In this document: piece after piece, positions 45,352 through 55,394 of the stretch
Numbering within the stretch: position 1 is the first letter of the stretch
Layout: every line of letters starts with the position of its first letter
From: Bryoerythrophyllum caledonicum
Taxonomy: Eukaryota; Streptophyta; Bryopsida; Pottiales; Pottiaceae
Reading direction: 5' to 3'
Length of the DNA stretch: 64,000 nt
Assembly: GCA_963971425.1 (NCBI GenBank)
Contig: OZ020524.1
Span: 16,495,845-16,559,844 of the forward strand
Notes under the pieces: model-generated
Told to the model about the DNA's origin: nothing
Databases searched by the model: none
What the model saw: the letters and a program-made list of their open reading frames with translations, nothing else
Position numbers and translations under genes: made by a program

Positions 45352-48300
45352 TCACACCTTGTATTCCTTGCATCGATTACCAGAAGTCCTCGTCGGAAAT
45401 ACTTCTCCGTTCAATGTTTGTAGCTGAACGGAGTTGTTTGGATAAGCCTCCACCACCAAATAAGGACCCATCCAGACTGCATCAAACTTACCAGGAAAAT
45501 CAAGTTTCCTGGCATCTTGTAACATTACCAACATACCCGGTAAGAGGATGCGTGTTTTGTGCCTTTTATCAAAGGCCAACTTCCTCCTACGCTGGATAGT
45601 TTCTATGTGTTGAGCACTTGCCCTGCGAGACTCATCCAGGCTCTCTAGCATCTCCAATCTCTCAATCAAAGATGGCGCCATCGTCATCCTTTCATCAATA
45701 GCTACCCGAAGAGATTGAACCTCAAACTCAATAGGAAGAATTGACTCCACCCCATAAACCAAGGAAAATGGAGTGGCTTTTGTGGTCACCTTGTAGGTGG
45801 TCCGATATGCCCACAAGGCAGCAGAGAGTTTGGTGTCCCAATCCCTCTTTGAATCGTGGACCGTCTTCCTCAAAATATTCACCAAAGTCTGATTCACCCT
45901 CTCTGTATTACCATTGGTTTGGGGGTGATATGGTGTAGTCATTCGGTGGTTGATATCAAACCTCTTGGTCATTGACTCAATCACGGAGTTTAGGAAATGA
46001 GTGCCACGATCACTAATGAGGGTTTTGGGGCACCCAAACCTTGTGATGACATTCTCAAACAAAAAATTGGCTGCATGAACCGCGTCATTAGCCTTTACAG
46101 CCTTAGCCTCAGCCCATTTGGTGAGGTACTCTGTGGCCACAATGATGTGCTTCATCCCACGAGAAGAATTGGGATGAACTTCTCCAATGTAGTCAATGCC
46201 CCACTTTTCAAATGGGGCAAGTGGCAAGGAGATATGTAACGGCATCGCCATGTGCAAATCGTTCTTTGCATACCTCTGACAAGCGTCACAACACTTGGCA
46301 TAATCATGGGCATCTTGAAACATCGTGGGCCAAAAGTATCCCGCCCTCAAGGCTTTCTGTGCGGTCAATCTCCCAGCAAAGTGTCCCCCGCATGCGCTGT
46401 CATGGCATGCTGCTAAGATCTTGGGCACTTCCTTTTCAATTACACAACGTCGCAATAAACCGTCGACTCCTCGACGATACAACCGGTGGCCCACAATGGC
46501 AAAGTGACGGCTATTCACCCTCACCTTGCGACGCTCATGATGTGACAGCTCTTCAGGCAGTTGTTGAGTGGCTAAGAACTGGGCAATGTGGTCATACCAC
46601 TTGGGTCTAGAGGTGACAGTGAACAGCTCTTCATCCACCAATCCATCCTCAATTGGAGTTGAACCCACAGTCTCATTTAACCTGGACAAGTGGTCTGCTT
46701 GATTATGGATCTTGCCAGGCTTGTACTCCACCTTGTAGTCAAACTCCTCCAAAAGAAGAACCCAACGAGCAATCCTACCACTCAAATCTGCCTTGTTTAC
46801 TAGATACTTGATTGCCATATGGTCCACAAAGAAAACCACCGGATTTAGAAGGAGATAATGGCGGAATTTCTTCACAGAAAACACCATAGCCAAGCACTCA
46901 CGCTCCGTGGTGGTGTAGTTTTTCTCCGCAACGTTCAATTGCTTGCTAGCAAAAGCTATGGGAAGATCCTTCTTAGTATCTCCATTTGGTTGGCATAAAG
47001 CACTACCCACTGCCACTGCAGAAGCGTCACAATAGACATGGAAGGGCATATTCCAATTGGGAGGCCTCAAAACCGGGTAAGAGCTCAAGGCATTTTTGAG
47101 CCACTGAAGTGCTGTCTCACACTCCTTTGTCCATTCAAACTTCACTAACTTCCTTTGAAGCCGTGTGATGGGGATTGTGCGTGTAGCGTAATCTGGGATC
47201 AGCTCCCTATACCAGCCGATATGGCCTAACAACCTTTCCACTCCCTTCACATTCACAGGTGCAGCTAAGTTTGTGATAACCGCTACCTTCTCCGGGTCAG
47301 GCTCTCTGCCATCCTTGGAAACTACATACCCCAAGGTGATGCCCTTGAGAACTGCTAAGAATAATTTCTCCGGATTGAGAGCTATTCCGGCCTTCTTACA
47401 CCGTTCGAAGGCTTCTCTCACGCACTCCAAGTGAGATTCAGCATGAGATTGAGTGCTGAAATCATCTATGAATACTGTCATAGACTTGTGAAGCAAGTCT
47501 GAGAAAGCATAAGTCATGGCCCTCTGAAAGGCTGATGGGGCGTTACAAAGCCCAAATGGCATCACCAAGAAGATGAAGGTACCCCAAGGGGTGGTGAAGG
47601 CTGTCTTGTGTCTATCTTCAGGTGCAATAGACACCTGGTTGTATCCCGAGTAGCCATCCATGAAGGTGTACATCTCATGGCCAGCAACTTCATCCAAGAT
47701 ACTATTGATGAATGGAAGAGGGAAGTGATCCTTCTGAGTGCTTTTGTTTAGCTTCCGGTAATCAATGCATACCCTCAATTTACCATTCTTCTTCTTTACC
47801 AAAACCATGGGTGAAACCCAATCTGTAATCTCCACAGGTATAATAAATCCAGCTTGGAGCAGTTTCTCCAGTTCAGCCTTGACTACCAACTGCAACTGGG
47901 GGTTCATTCGACGCTCCTTCTGACGTACAGGGATGGCTCCGGGGATTAAAGGAATTCGGTGTTGAGCTATTTCTGGAGGTATACCCTTGAGATCTTTGTA
48001 TGACCAAGCAAAGATATCTCTATACTCCATCACCAGTTCCTTGTACATGGAAACCTCCTTGTTGCTTAGATTGACTCCAACCTTGATGTTCCGAGTCTCT
48101 TCTCCATTGCGAGACACATCAAGGTATTTCCAATCAGATTGAAGCACGTGGGGCTGTTCTGCAGGGCCTCTATACCAGTCCTCGGGGATGGGTGGATAAC
48201 CAATGACTCCTCCACCCACTATCATGCCTGAAGAAGTCTTCTTGAAGTGGAGGGGAGGCCTCAACTGTTCTTCATCGTTGAGGATCTCAATATCCTCCTC

Positions 48301-48474
48301 GATCGTCCCATCCATATTCATGGTATAGGATTCTTCTGATATAATCACATCCTTGTGGTTTATCTCTACTTCACTGAACATGGCTACCCCCTCAATCCAA
48401 TTCACTGTTTCCACTACCTCTGATTCTGTGTCAGGGTATTTCTCTAACCATTCTGCAAACTCTTCATCTCCTTG
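45352..48474 (-). CDS. Ty3-type pol: reverse transcriptase, RNase H, integrase
   Basis: Open from just after the TGA at 48,475 to a stop at 45,352, in the same frame as the upstream gag-protease ORF. RT: LVKKKNGKLRVCIDYRKLN and the catalytic box VFIDD (near residue 315 of the 1,020-codon frame counted from 48,414). RNase H: FHVYCDASAVAVGSALCQ near residue 463. Integrase: a zinc region (HDSACGGHFAGR ... CCDACQRY) near 670-710, then the DD(35)E core with Asp in WGIDYIGEV, Asp in SDRGTHF and Glu in NTERVNQ. All catalytic positions are present. The integrase end (GPYLVVEAYPNNSVQLQTLN) carries no chromodomain. Confidence 0.93.
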   Translation of the reverse strand, partial: QGDEEFAEWLEKYPDTESEVVETVNWIEGVAMFSEVEINHKDVIISEESYTMNMDGTIEEDIEILNDEEQLRPPLHFKKTSSGMIVGGGVIGYPPIPEDWYRGPAEQPHVLQSDWKYLDVSRNGEETRNIKVGVNLSNKEVSMYKELVMEYRDIFAWSYKDLKGIPPEIAQHRIPLIPGAIPVRQKERRMNPQLQLVVKAELEKLLQAGFIIPVEITDWVSPMVLVKKKNGKLRVCIDYRKLNKSTQKDHFPLPFINSILDEVAGHEMYTFMDGYSGYNQVSIAPEDRHKTAFTTPWGTFIFLVMPFGLCNAPSAFQRAMTYAFSDLLHKSMTVFIDDFSTQSHAESHLECVREAFERCKKAGIALNPEKLFLAVLKGITLGYVVSKDGREPDPEKVAVITNLAAPVNVKGVERLLGHIGWYRELIPDYATRTIPITRLQRKLVKFEWTKECETALQWLKNALSSYPVLRPPNWNMPFHVYCDASAVAVGSALCQPNGDTKKDLPIAFASKQLNVAEKNYTTTERECLAMVFSVKKFRHYLLLNPVVFFVDHMAIKYLVNKADLSGRIARWVLLLEEFDYKVEYKPGKIHNQADHLSRLNETVGSTPIEDGLVDEELFTVTSRPKWYDHIAQFLATQQLPEELSHHERRKVRVNSRHFAIVGHRLYRRGVDGLLRRCVIEKEVPKILAACHDSACGGHFAGRLTAQKALRAGYFWPTMFQDAHDYAKCCDACQRYAKNDLHMAMPLHISLPLAPFEKWGIDYIGEVHPNSSRGMKHIIVATEYLTKWAEAKAVKANDAVHAANFLFENVITRFGCPKTLISDRGTHFLNSVIESMTKRFDINHRMTTPYHPQTNGNTERVNQTLVNILRKTVHDSKRDWDTKLSAALWAYRTTYKVTTKATPFSLVYGVESILPIEFEVQSLRVAIDERMTMAPSLIERLEMLESLDESRRASAQHIETIQRRRKLAFDKRHKTRILLPGMLVMLQDARKLDFPGKFDAVWMGPYLVVEAYPNNSVQLQTLNGEVFPTRTSGNRCKEYKV

Positions 48475-51444
48475 TCAATGATAGAAACTAGGACCTGAAC
48501 AACATGCAAGGGGTTGTCCACCCAATGTTGTCCTTGGGTTAGGTAGCTGCTGCTTGGACTCAAGTTGATGAAGGTCTTGAGGGACCTCAGAGACATCATT
48601 GTCCGATGAGTCACTAGATCCAATAGTAAACTGAGTTTGAGAAGCTCTAATCTTTACTTTGGTTCTGTTGTGAGTTGGACCAAAGGATATGTGAGGCTTG
48701 TCCCCACCCCAATTAACTACCGCCTCTGCCGCTCTCAACCAAGGTCGCCCCAAGAGCAAGGGGAAGGACTCTTTCAAAGAGTGAGTCTGGATGACGTGAA
48801 TTGTTAAGGTGTACACTTCACCCCCTACCATCACTTGACAATCCTTGATTTGGCCTACAGGCCTTGCAGGACTTTGATTAGCCATGCTAATCACAATGGG
48901 AGATGGTCCCGTAAAGCTTAGCCCAAGCTTCTCCATGGTTTGCAAGGGCATGATATTCAAGCTACTACCGCCGTCCACTAGTGTGTGTGGTAACACCTTG
49001 TCCACAATGATTGCCTCTACCTCCACAGCTTTGACCTCTGCTACCTTGTTAAGTGCATGAGCCCTAGCTGCCACCTTGACCTTGGATTTCCTTCGAGGTC
49101 TAGTGGGTAGCTTAGTCTTGAGCAGCTTCCGGATCTCCGGTGACAACTCCAACAATTGGGCTATGGTAATATCCGCCTTCATTCGACTCAAGTCCTCCCA
49201 CAAATCATAGGAATGGCGTGATGACACCTTTTTGGGTCCTCGAGGTGGCAACCTCTCTGAATCGGGCACTCGGGGTCCTTCCCAATCATCCGCTTCTTCA
49301 TCTTGTTTATGACTTGGTATTGGAAAGGGGTAATCTTCTAGCAAGGGATGGAAATTCAAAGGAACTCCCTCCTTGACTTGGATTGCCTTGGCGGCTTTCC
49401 GTGCTACCTCCTTTATCTCGGAGTATCTAGGAGGACTATTAGTGGTGGAAGAATCCTCCTCCTCTTCTATGACCTCCGGTATAGGCCCCATAGACCTTGT
49501 CATGATAGCCAAAGATGGAACCACCATAGAACTACCACCCTTCGAAGTAGAATGGGTAATGAAATTGGACTCTGGCGTCAGATTTTCAATGACCACAGAA
49601 GTTGTAAGGGGTGGCGGTCCATATCCTTCTTCGGTGGTCTGACTCACGTATCTCACATCTTGTGAGTGTTGGTTGCCACCTTGGTTCTGATTCAGTGGAA
49701 TAAATTGGGCCTTGGTTTGCAAACCACCTGGAGCTTGCTGGGTTTGCCTATTGGCATTGTAATCGTAGTATAGGTTTGGAGGCCTAACATCATTTGGATG
49801 TGGAGGCTGCCTAGCTCCCCGTTGTTGATCCACAGCCTGTTGTGGATAGTTACCAGGTGGATGTGGTAGCACAATAACCTTGTCAGGTCTTCTACACACA
49901 TGCGTGGGGTGGTTGCCTCCACAGTTCCCACACACGACATGGTTCTCAATCCAACACTCCCCAGGGGGGTGTTTCTTGCCACAAAAGGAATGGACCTCGT
50001 TCCTAGCCCTACCGTGGCTGTTGTAACCTTGGCTGCCACTTTGGTAACCTTGACTCTTGTGAGGTGGCACATACAATTGAGGCGGAGGAGGTGGTGCGTA
50101 ATGCACGTGATGAGCTTGGCAGAACTGTGAGGTGTGCCCGGCCTGGCCACACCTTGTACACCACAAAGTGGATGGATGCTTCCCTGACTCAATGGCTGGA
50201 GGAATTGGGTTAGGATTGTGGTTCCTCATCAATGCAGCCATCTGTTCAGTCATCTGGTTCATCTGTTGAACCATACGATCATGGAACCCGCGTTGGGTGT
50301 CCTCGATCTCCTTCTTTATTTCTTCTGTCCAGTTCCGCTCTGGAAGAGCCAGTATGGGTGTCTGAATCTGCACTGGTGTCACCACGGGTGGTGCCACTAG
50401 TCTAGGTTGTTCCGGGTTTGACCCATATCTCACAGATATAGGAATTCCTCCACGAGCTGGTGGATGAGGTGGTGCAGGATTCTGAGCATAAATAGGAATG
50501 AAACTCGGAATCTTCTCCCCTTCACGCCTCCACAACCGCTCTTGCTCCTTGTTAACTTGCTCCACGCGCCTAGCCGCTTCCTTAGCAGCCGTTAAACTTG
50601 CTGGCTGAGAGTTTAAGATCTCTCTGATGACCTTCTCATCAGTAAATCCTTGCAAGAAGAAGTGTTTAAGAGTATCATTGTCTAACAATGTACCCACAAA
50701 TCGGGTCACCACCCACTCAAACCTACGGATGTAGGATGTGATGTCCTCATCCATGCCCTGTCTAATTGATGACAAGGCAGTCAAGGCTGCACTCTGGCCC
50801 ACCTCTGGCCGAAACTCTTCCAAAAATGCCGCCTGAAGTGCATTCCAATCCGCGAAGGTATTGGCTGCATGGTTGCGGTACCATGCATAGGCACTACCTC
50901 TCAAAGTATTGGGAAACCATACCAAATAATAGCCAGGCTCTGAAACCAAGGAGGTCGTGAGAATCTCGATGAACCTCTCCACGTGTGATGAAGGGTCTTC
51001 ATCCCTTGAACCTGTGAACACGGGGAGGTTGGGTGGAACCGATTGTGAAGCCAACCCTGCAGGAAACACTATGGGTAAACCCCTGGGTTGCACCAAAGGG
51101 TTTATAAGCCTAGCCACTGGGCCTTGGTCCCCTCCACTACCTGTGCTCATCGCTTCTGCTCCTTGATCCACCACTAACTCTATAATTGGGACACTACCTC
51201 GAGTACCAGGGTCGATGACGTCCAACGCCTCCACGTCTACCTCCTCTATAAAATCTCTTCCTACAGGTTTTCGGGATGTTGCAGATACGCTGGCTTCCTG
51301 TTCAACACCACTTCCTTGTTCGTCTAGCCCCACTCTATCCTCAGAAGTCCTCTGGTCTTGGTCAGTCCCTCCACGAGGCCTCCGGGATCTATGGTCTAAT
51401 CCAGGTAGAAGGTTGGGGATAGAGGATCGGGTGCGCGGTTGCAT
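48475..51444 (-). CDS. Ty3-type gag and protease polyprotein (989 aa)
   Basis: The gag capsid-like region contains FTGSRDEDPSSHVERFIEIL and GSAYAWYRNHAANTFADW. Two cysteine motifs follow: CTRCGQAGHTSQFCQAHH near residue 428 and CGNCGGNHPTHVC near 506. Protease is near residue 823, with LVDGGSSLN as the active-site triplet region and LLLGRPWL downstream. The frame ends in TGA at 48,475-48,477, directly before the pol frame. The start at 51,444 gives MQPRTRSSIPNLLPG. Confidence 0.9.
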   Translation of the reverse strand: MQPRTRSSIPNLLPGLDHRSRRPRGGTDQDQRTSEDRVGLDEQGSGVEQEASVSATSRKPVGRDFIEEVDVEALDVIDPGTRGSVPIIELVVDQGAEAMSTGSGGDQGPVARLINPLVQPRGLPIVFPAGLASQSVPPNLPVFTGSRDEDPSSHVERFIEILTTSLVSEPGYYLVWFPNTLRGSAYAWYRNHAANTFADWNALQAAFLEEFRPEVGQSAALTALSSIRQGMDEDITSYIRRFEWVVTRFVGTLLDNDTLKHFFLQGFTDEKVIREILNSQPASLTAAKEAARRVEQVNKEQERLWRREGEKIPSFIPIYAQNPAPPHPPARGGIPISVRYGSNPEQPRLVAPPVVTPVQIQTPILALPERNWTEEIKKEIEDTQRGFHDRMVQQMNQMTEQMAALMRNHNPNPIPPAIESGKHPSTLWCTRCGQAGHTSQFCQAHHVHYAPPPPPQLYVPPHKSQGYQSGSQGYNSHGRARNEVHSFCGKKHPPGECWIENHVVCGNCGGNHPTHVCRRPDKVIVLPHPPGNYPQQAVDQQRGARQPPHPNDVRPPNLYYDYNANRQTQQAPGGLQTKAQFIPLNQNQGGNQHSQDVRYVSQTTEEGYGPPPLTTSVVIENLTPESNFITHSTSKGGSSMVVPSLAIMTRSMGPIPEVIEEEEDSSTTNSPPRYSEIKEVARKAAKAIQVKEGVPLNFHPLLEDYPFPIPSHKQDEEADDWEGPRVPDSERLPPRGPKKVSSRHSYDLWEDLSRMKADITIAQLLELSPEIRKLLKTKLPTRPRRKSKVKVAARAHALNKVAEVKAVEVEAIIVDKVLPHTLVDGGSSLNIMPLQTMEKLGLSFTGPSPIVISMANQSPARPVGQIKDCQVMVGGEVYTLTIHVIQTHSLKESFPLLLGRPWLRAAEAVVNWGGDKPHISFGPTHNRTKVKIRASQTQFTIGSSDSSDNDVSEVPQDLHQLESKQQLPNPRTTLGGQPLACCSGPSFYH

Positions 51445-52058
51445 CTAACGGCCTCACATCCACGTGCATTTTTTAACTACACTTCCTTTTAACTTTTAAT
51501 TATTTTTTCTTAATTATATTTTATTTTTATTTTGTTTTTTGACAACTAAGACCCTAGCCTACCCTCAAACAGGTAGGGAACGCAAGCCACCCAATCCAGA
51601 CTACACCTTGATGACAAGCTCCGGCTTGGCAAACCCCAAAGGTCTCATCTGGATTGGGCATACGAGACTGTCACGTTGTGTAGGGCTGACCAAGTAATGG
51701 GCGAGACACTACGCCCTGCCTCGGCGGCCAGGACTCCTTGTTCTCTGTTCAGCCCACTCTTGGCATTACCTACTACAAGCAACCTATCAGACTGACCTAA
51801 ATTGTTCACATATATCCATTCAAGGTTAAGATGTACCTTCCGCAATCCAGCTTCCTGCGCAGTTAGTATACCACCGGCCTATTCGATCACAAGGGTTTCT
51901 ATTCTAACAAAAGTTAGTTAGGAATAAAACCTGGGCAGTGCTCCTTCCAACACGACCCCAACATGCACCTGTACATCACCTACATGTGAGCCACACGTCA
52001 ATGTTCTACGAGATAGACAAATCACCTTCCAAGCAATCCTAAAGCCTATAGAGTTAGA
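51445..52058. other. retrotransposon 5' leader
   Basis: Non-coding region between the primer-binding site and gag on the minus strand. The short open frame at 51,645-51,845 is not supported as a gene. Confidence 0.6.
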
Positions 52059-52076
52059 CTCCCGGCGGACGCACCA
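52059..52076 (-). promoter_or_regulatory. primer-binding site
   Basis: Three bases inside the 5' LTR the minus strand reads TGGTGCGTCCGCCGGGAG, beginning with the TGG required to pair with a tRNA CCA end. The complementary tRNA 3' end would be CTCCCGGCGGACGCACCA. I could not assign the tRNA. Confidence 0.75.
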
Positions 52077-52079
52077 CTA

Positions 52080-53768
52080 TGTGAACCAAAATTAACCCTA
52101 TCTAATTTCATCCAACCTAAATTGCATGGATGAAACCCTAAACCTAATGGATGGAACCCTAAAACCTAATGGATGAAATCCTAACACCTAATGGATGAAA
52201 CCCTAAAACCTAATGGATGAAACCCTAAAACCTAATGGATGATCCCTAAAACCTAATGGATGAAACCCTAAAACCTAATGGATGATCCCTAAAACCTAAT
52301 GGATGAATTTCATTAGATGAGGTTAAGGTTAAAGACTTTAACCATACAAGGTAAAGTATAAGTAACTTGATATGGAAGTAAATAAATAAACAATGAAACT
52401 CAAGGGTAGAAGTAAGAAGTCAAAAATACACGATGAACATTCAAGGAGAATAAAAATGCATGAAAAAACGTGCTCCGATCAAGGCAGCACACCCCTTGTC
52501 GCTAGAATCCCTATAACTTTGTCGTCGCTGATCGGATGTAAGCGAGCTAAGAGTCCCTAGAATCCTGACTTGAAGATCTACAAGCGTGCCAATTTTCAGC
52601 TCCAGAATCGTTGTCGTTCGCTCGCAGAGGTCCGTCAAAGTTGGTGAACCGAATCAAGCTAGCAGCAGCACCCCGGACACCAAAACCGCTGTAACTCAGT
52701 CCTCTGTGCTCGGATTTGAGCGTGCTGGATGTCCACAAAGAGCCAACTTCAAGGGCTACATTTCCTGAAAAAATAGACTCCAAAGTCGTCGTGGTCCGCC
52801 GGCAATGGCCCTCCAAAGTTGATGCTCTAATTCTGCCAAGGCAGCAGACCTCTTTCTACAAATTATCCTATAACTCCTTTGTCACTGCTCCAAATGGAGC
52901 GTGCTTAGTACCTCTCGAAAGCTAACAATAAGATCTAACTACTGCTAAAATATCAAGTCCTAACTCTAAGTATCCATTTAGCTAAACAAGATTAACCGCA
53001 GCCTAAAAAATAAGAGGGAAAATAGAAGAAGTTTTGGCATAGCTTCGCCCAAGGCAAAAAGAGAGAGAGGGAAAGTGGCCACCCACGCCTCTTATCCAAG
53101 TGGGAGGAGGCCCAAGGGTGGCGGCCACATCCCTACCCTTGAATCTAACAATCCCTAATCAAGATCAAGGGCCCACGATCACCAAAGCCCTAAACTCGAT
53201 TTTAGGGCTGAACATGCCTATATCTACCAAACTAATAGGATTTGAGCAAAACTAACACCACCAATGTGTTCAAAACACACTTTAATCCCAAGATTGATTA
53301 TTCACAAGTCCAAATCCGAGTTCTAGATCATTAGAAACCAAGTAGTTTACTTTAATCGTTAAATCTACTTGCTACTAGTTTTTTTCTTTTTTCTTTTTCT
53401 TATCTTCTATTTTTTCTCTTTTCACAATAACATAAGTACCATACAATTGAGGTTCTAATATAACTTTTCCACTAACTGAATTAAATACTAAACTACTAAC
53501 TTGAATTACCTAGAACAACATACTAATTCTAATTCACTAATGGGTTTCTATGTCTCTTTTGCTTTTCGCAAGTCTAATTTCCTATTAATAACTCTAATTT
53601 TGCCCTCCACACTAATTTAAGGCTACGTGGAGTCCAGTTAACTAACCTTTACTAATAACACACTAGAAGGCGCTACTAACTACTAATCTAACTACTAATT
53701 GAAATAAACAAGACAGTTTTCCACTAACTAATCACTAACTAACATTGTGGCGCTTCTGAGCGCTCACA
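52080..53768 (-). repeat. 5' LTR (right copy)
   Basis: 1,689 bp, same termini and length as 42,485-44,173. It contains the promoter for the element by position. Short open frames inside it are duplicated exactly in the other LTR. Confidence 0.95.
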
Positions 53769-53773
53769 CATAT
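53769..53773. repeat. target-site duplication CATAT (right)
   Basis: Matches 42,480-42,484. Confidence 0.95.
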
Positions 53774-54117
53774 TGTATGGTTGTTAGTACCATGGCAAGG
53801 ACAATCATTAATATCTAGGTTTGCAAGGTACAATTGAGGTTAATGGGCAATTATACATACGTTCACATAATTTACTCTTGAAGCACAAAAAATGTATTAA
53901 AGTAAAGCAAAATAAACTTTTTAAAATAGAAGTACCACACCATACATGTCGACACAGTATAAGACCATTTTTTATACATGTAGTAGGTGAAACAATGATA
54001 TGAATTTGAAACACCATGTTTCATTGAGTTGGGTCAGTTTCAAGGACATCAGAATCTGGAAAAGGCTTTGCTCACTATCACAACCTACATGACGAATGAC
54101 TTCTAGACGTCATATTC
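53774..54117. other. spacer right of the retrotransposon
   Basis: No gene recognised. The pre-insertion sequence continues from 42,484. Confidence 0.5.
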
Positions 54118-54868
54118 TAGGGGTTTGGCAATTTTCTCACAGATTGGGGCGTTTATGTTGTCGATGGAGGCCACCAACCGGACGTGCTTGGAGCTTGCGA
54201 GACTCGCCAGGGTCTGTTGCACGTCGTCATCTCGTAACCCAGGTCCATCTATGAATGATGACATAAACATGAGTTGAATCGCCATCGTCGTCGTCGTCGT
54301 CAGTGAGGAATCCCAGAAGGTCCACCACAGTACTCGAACTGACGGGAGCATCCTGTTTCGCCTTGTTGCTTGATTTCCCCTTCTTCTTTGCCTCCCAGAG
54401 AGTATGGGCTACTGTGTACACCACCTGAATTGGGATTGGATGCACCACCGTCAGGAACGTCGGTGTAAACTCAACCGAAGAAAAATGTCTGAACATGTGC
54501 AGGGCGTTACATGCTTGATGTTGACATTTGAAAGGTAGCCATTCACAGCGACAACACCACCATCTCTAAGTTCCGAACTGGCGAAGTCCTCCAAGAGTTT
54601 CTTCTTGGAACTGAAACCGTACATCAGAAGCCCAAATCCACACCTGCAGGCACAGATGGATTGTAAGCTCCAACTCCAACACCAGGATTCTCACACCTGA
54701 GTATACAAAGATGAATCTCTACATGAATCCCCTCAACTCATGTCTGTTCCAGATCTCCACAACTTTCACATGGAACGGGACGACTGGTTGTGTGCCGAAG
54801 AGAGTGGAATCAGATGACTGACCTCAATTGAAAGTACCACTTGTGGTAGAAAGCGCGATAGCCCTCCA
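54118..54868 (-). pseudogene. ORC2: ORC2 (origin recognition complex subunit 2) fragment
   Basis: Exons on the minus strand: the end of one at about 54,868-54,833 (LVEGYRAFYHKWYFQLR, donor GTCAGT), then 54,643-54,511 ([35 protein letters not shown]), then 54,424 downward ([36 protein letters not shown]). After a two-base frame change near 54,260 it continues [20 protein letters not shown] and [14 protein letters not shown]. These match the AAA-like core of ORC2 in order, with intron phases conserved. The sequence then departs from the family and stops at 54,118; the N-terminal half and the C-terminal domain are absent. The upstream side is GC-rich unrelated sequence. Confidence 0.8.
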
Positions 54869-55394
54869 CAAGTGCTGCTTGTGGAGGGGACGACGGGCGC
54901 AGCACTTCTCCACAAGCAGCACGAAGCATGAGAAGGATCGGGGACGACGGGCGCGGGCGCAGCAGGCGTCATCCCGGATGCTGCGACCGCTACGGCGCGC
55001 CGCGTCTTGGTGCCGATGCTCCTCCTCAGGAAATTCAAACTCTGTTCCGATACTCTGGAAGACGACAAAAGAGAACACCATGGCTTAGTAAAAGACCTCA
55101 ACTGCTTCCAATCAGTCCCCGGAAACACACAATTGGACGGTGCACCAGCGCATCTCGCGCCTACCACACCCTGCATCTCTCTCAGGCCAAAAACCACAAA
55201 TCCAAAACTCTCGAAATCGTCCAAAAGGATCCAAAATCGTCCAAAACGAATCAAAACCCCGAACTCCCACAAAGCCCTAGAAAAAACTCAACCCGCCAAG
55301 GAATGAACTTCACAGGCCAGAAGCCAACAGTAGAGAACTCTCCAAACCTCTCCAGAACTCCCCAAATCTCTCCCAAACGAAGCAAAACCGCTCT

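Larger units (their letters stand above)
42485..53768 (-). mobile_element. complete Ty3-type LTR retrotransposon, 11,284 bp
   Basis: Bounded by two 1,689-bp LTRs (TGTGA...TCACA) and CATAT target duplications. In element orientation (minus strand): 5' LTR, primer-binding site, gag-protease ORF, in-frame TGA, reverse transcriptase-RNase H-integrase ORF, a third ORF, 3' LTR. Integrase after RNase H defines the Ty3 order. The integrase tail shows no chromodomain, and the additional ORF after pol points to the non-chromovirus (Tat/Athila-like) branch. LTR positions correspond with a constant 9,595-base offset and all compared stretches are identical, so the insertion is recent. No clear polypurine tract is seen next to the 3' LTR. 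Confidence 0.95.
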
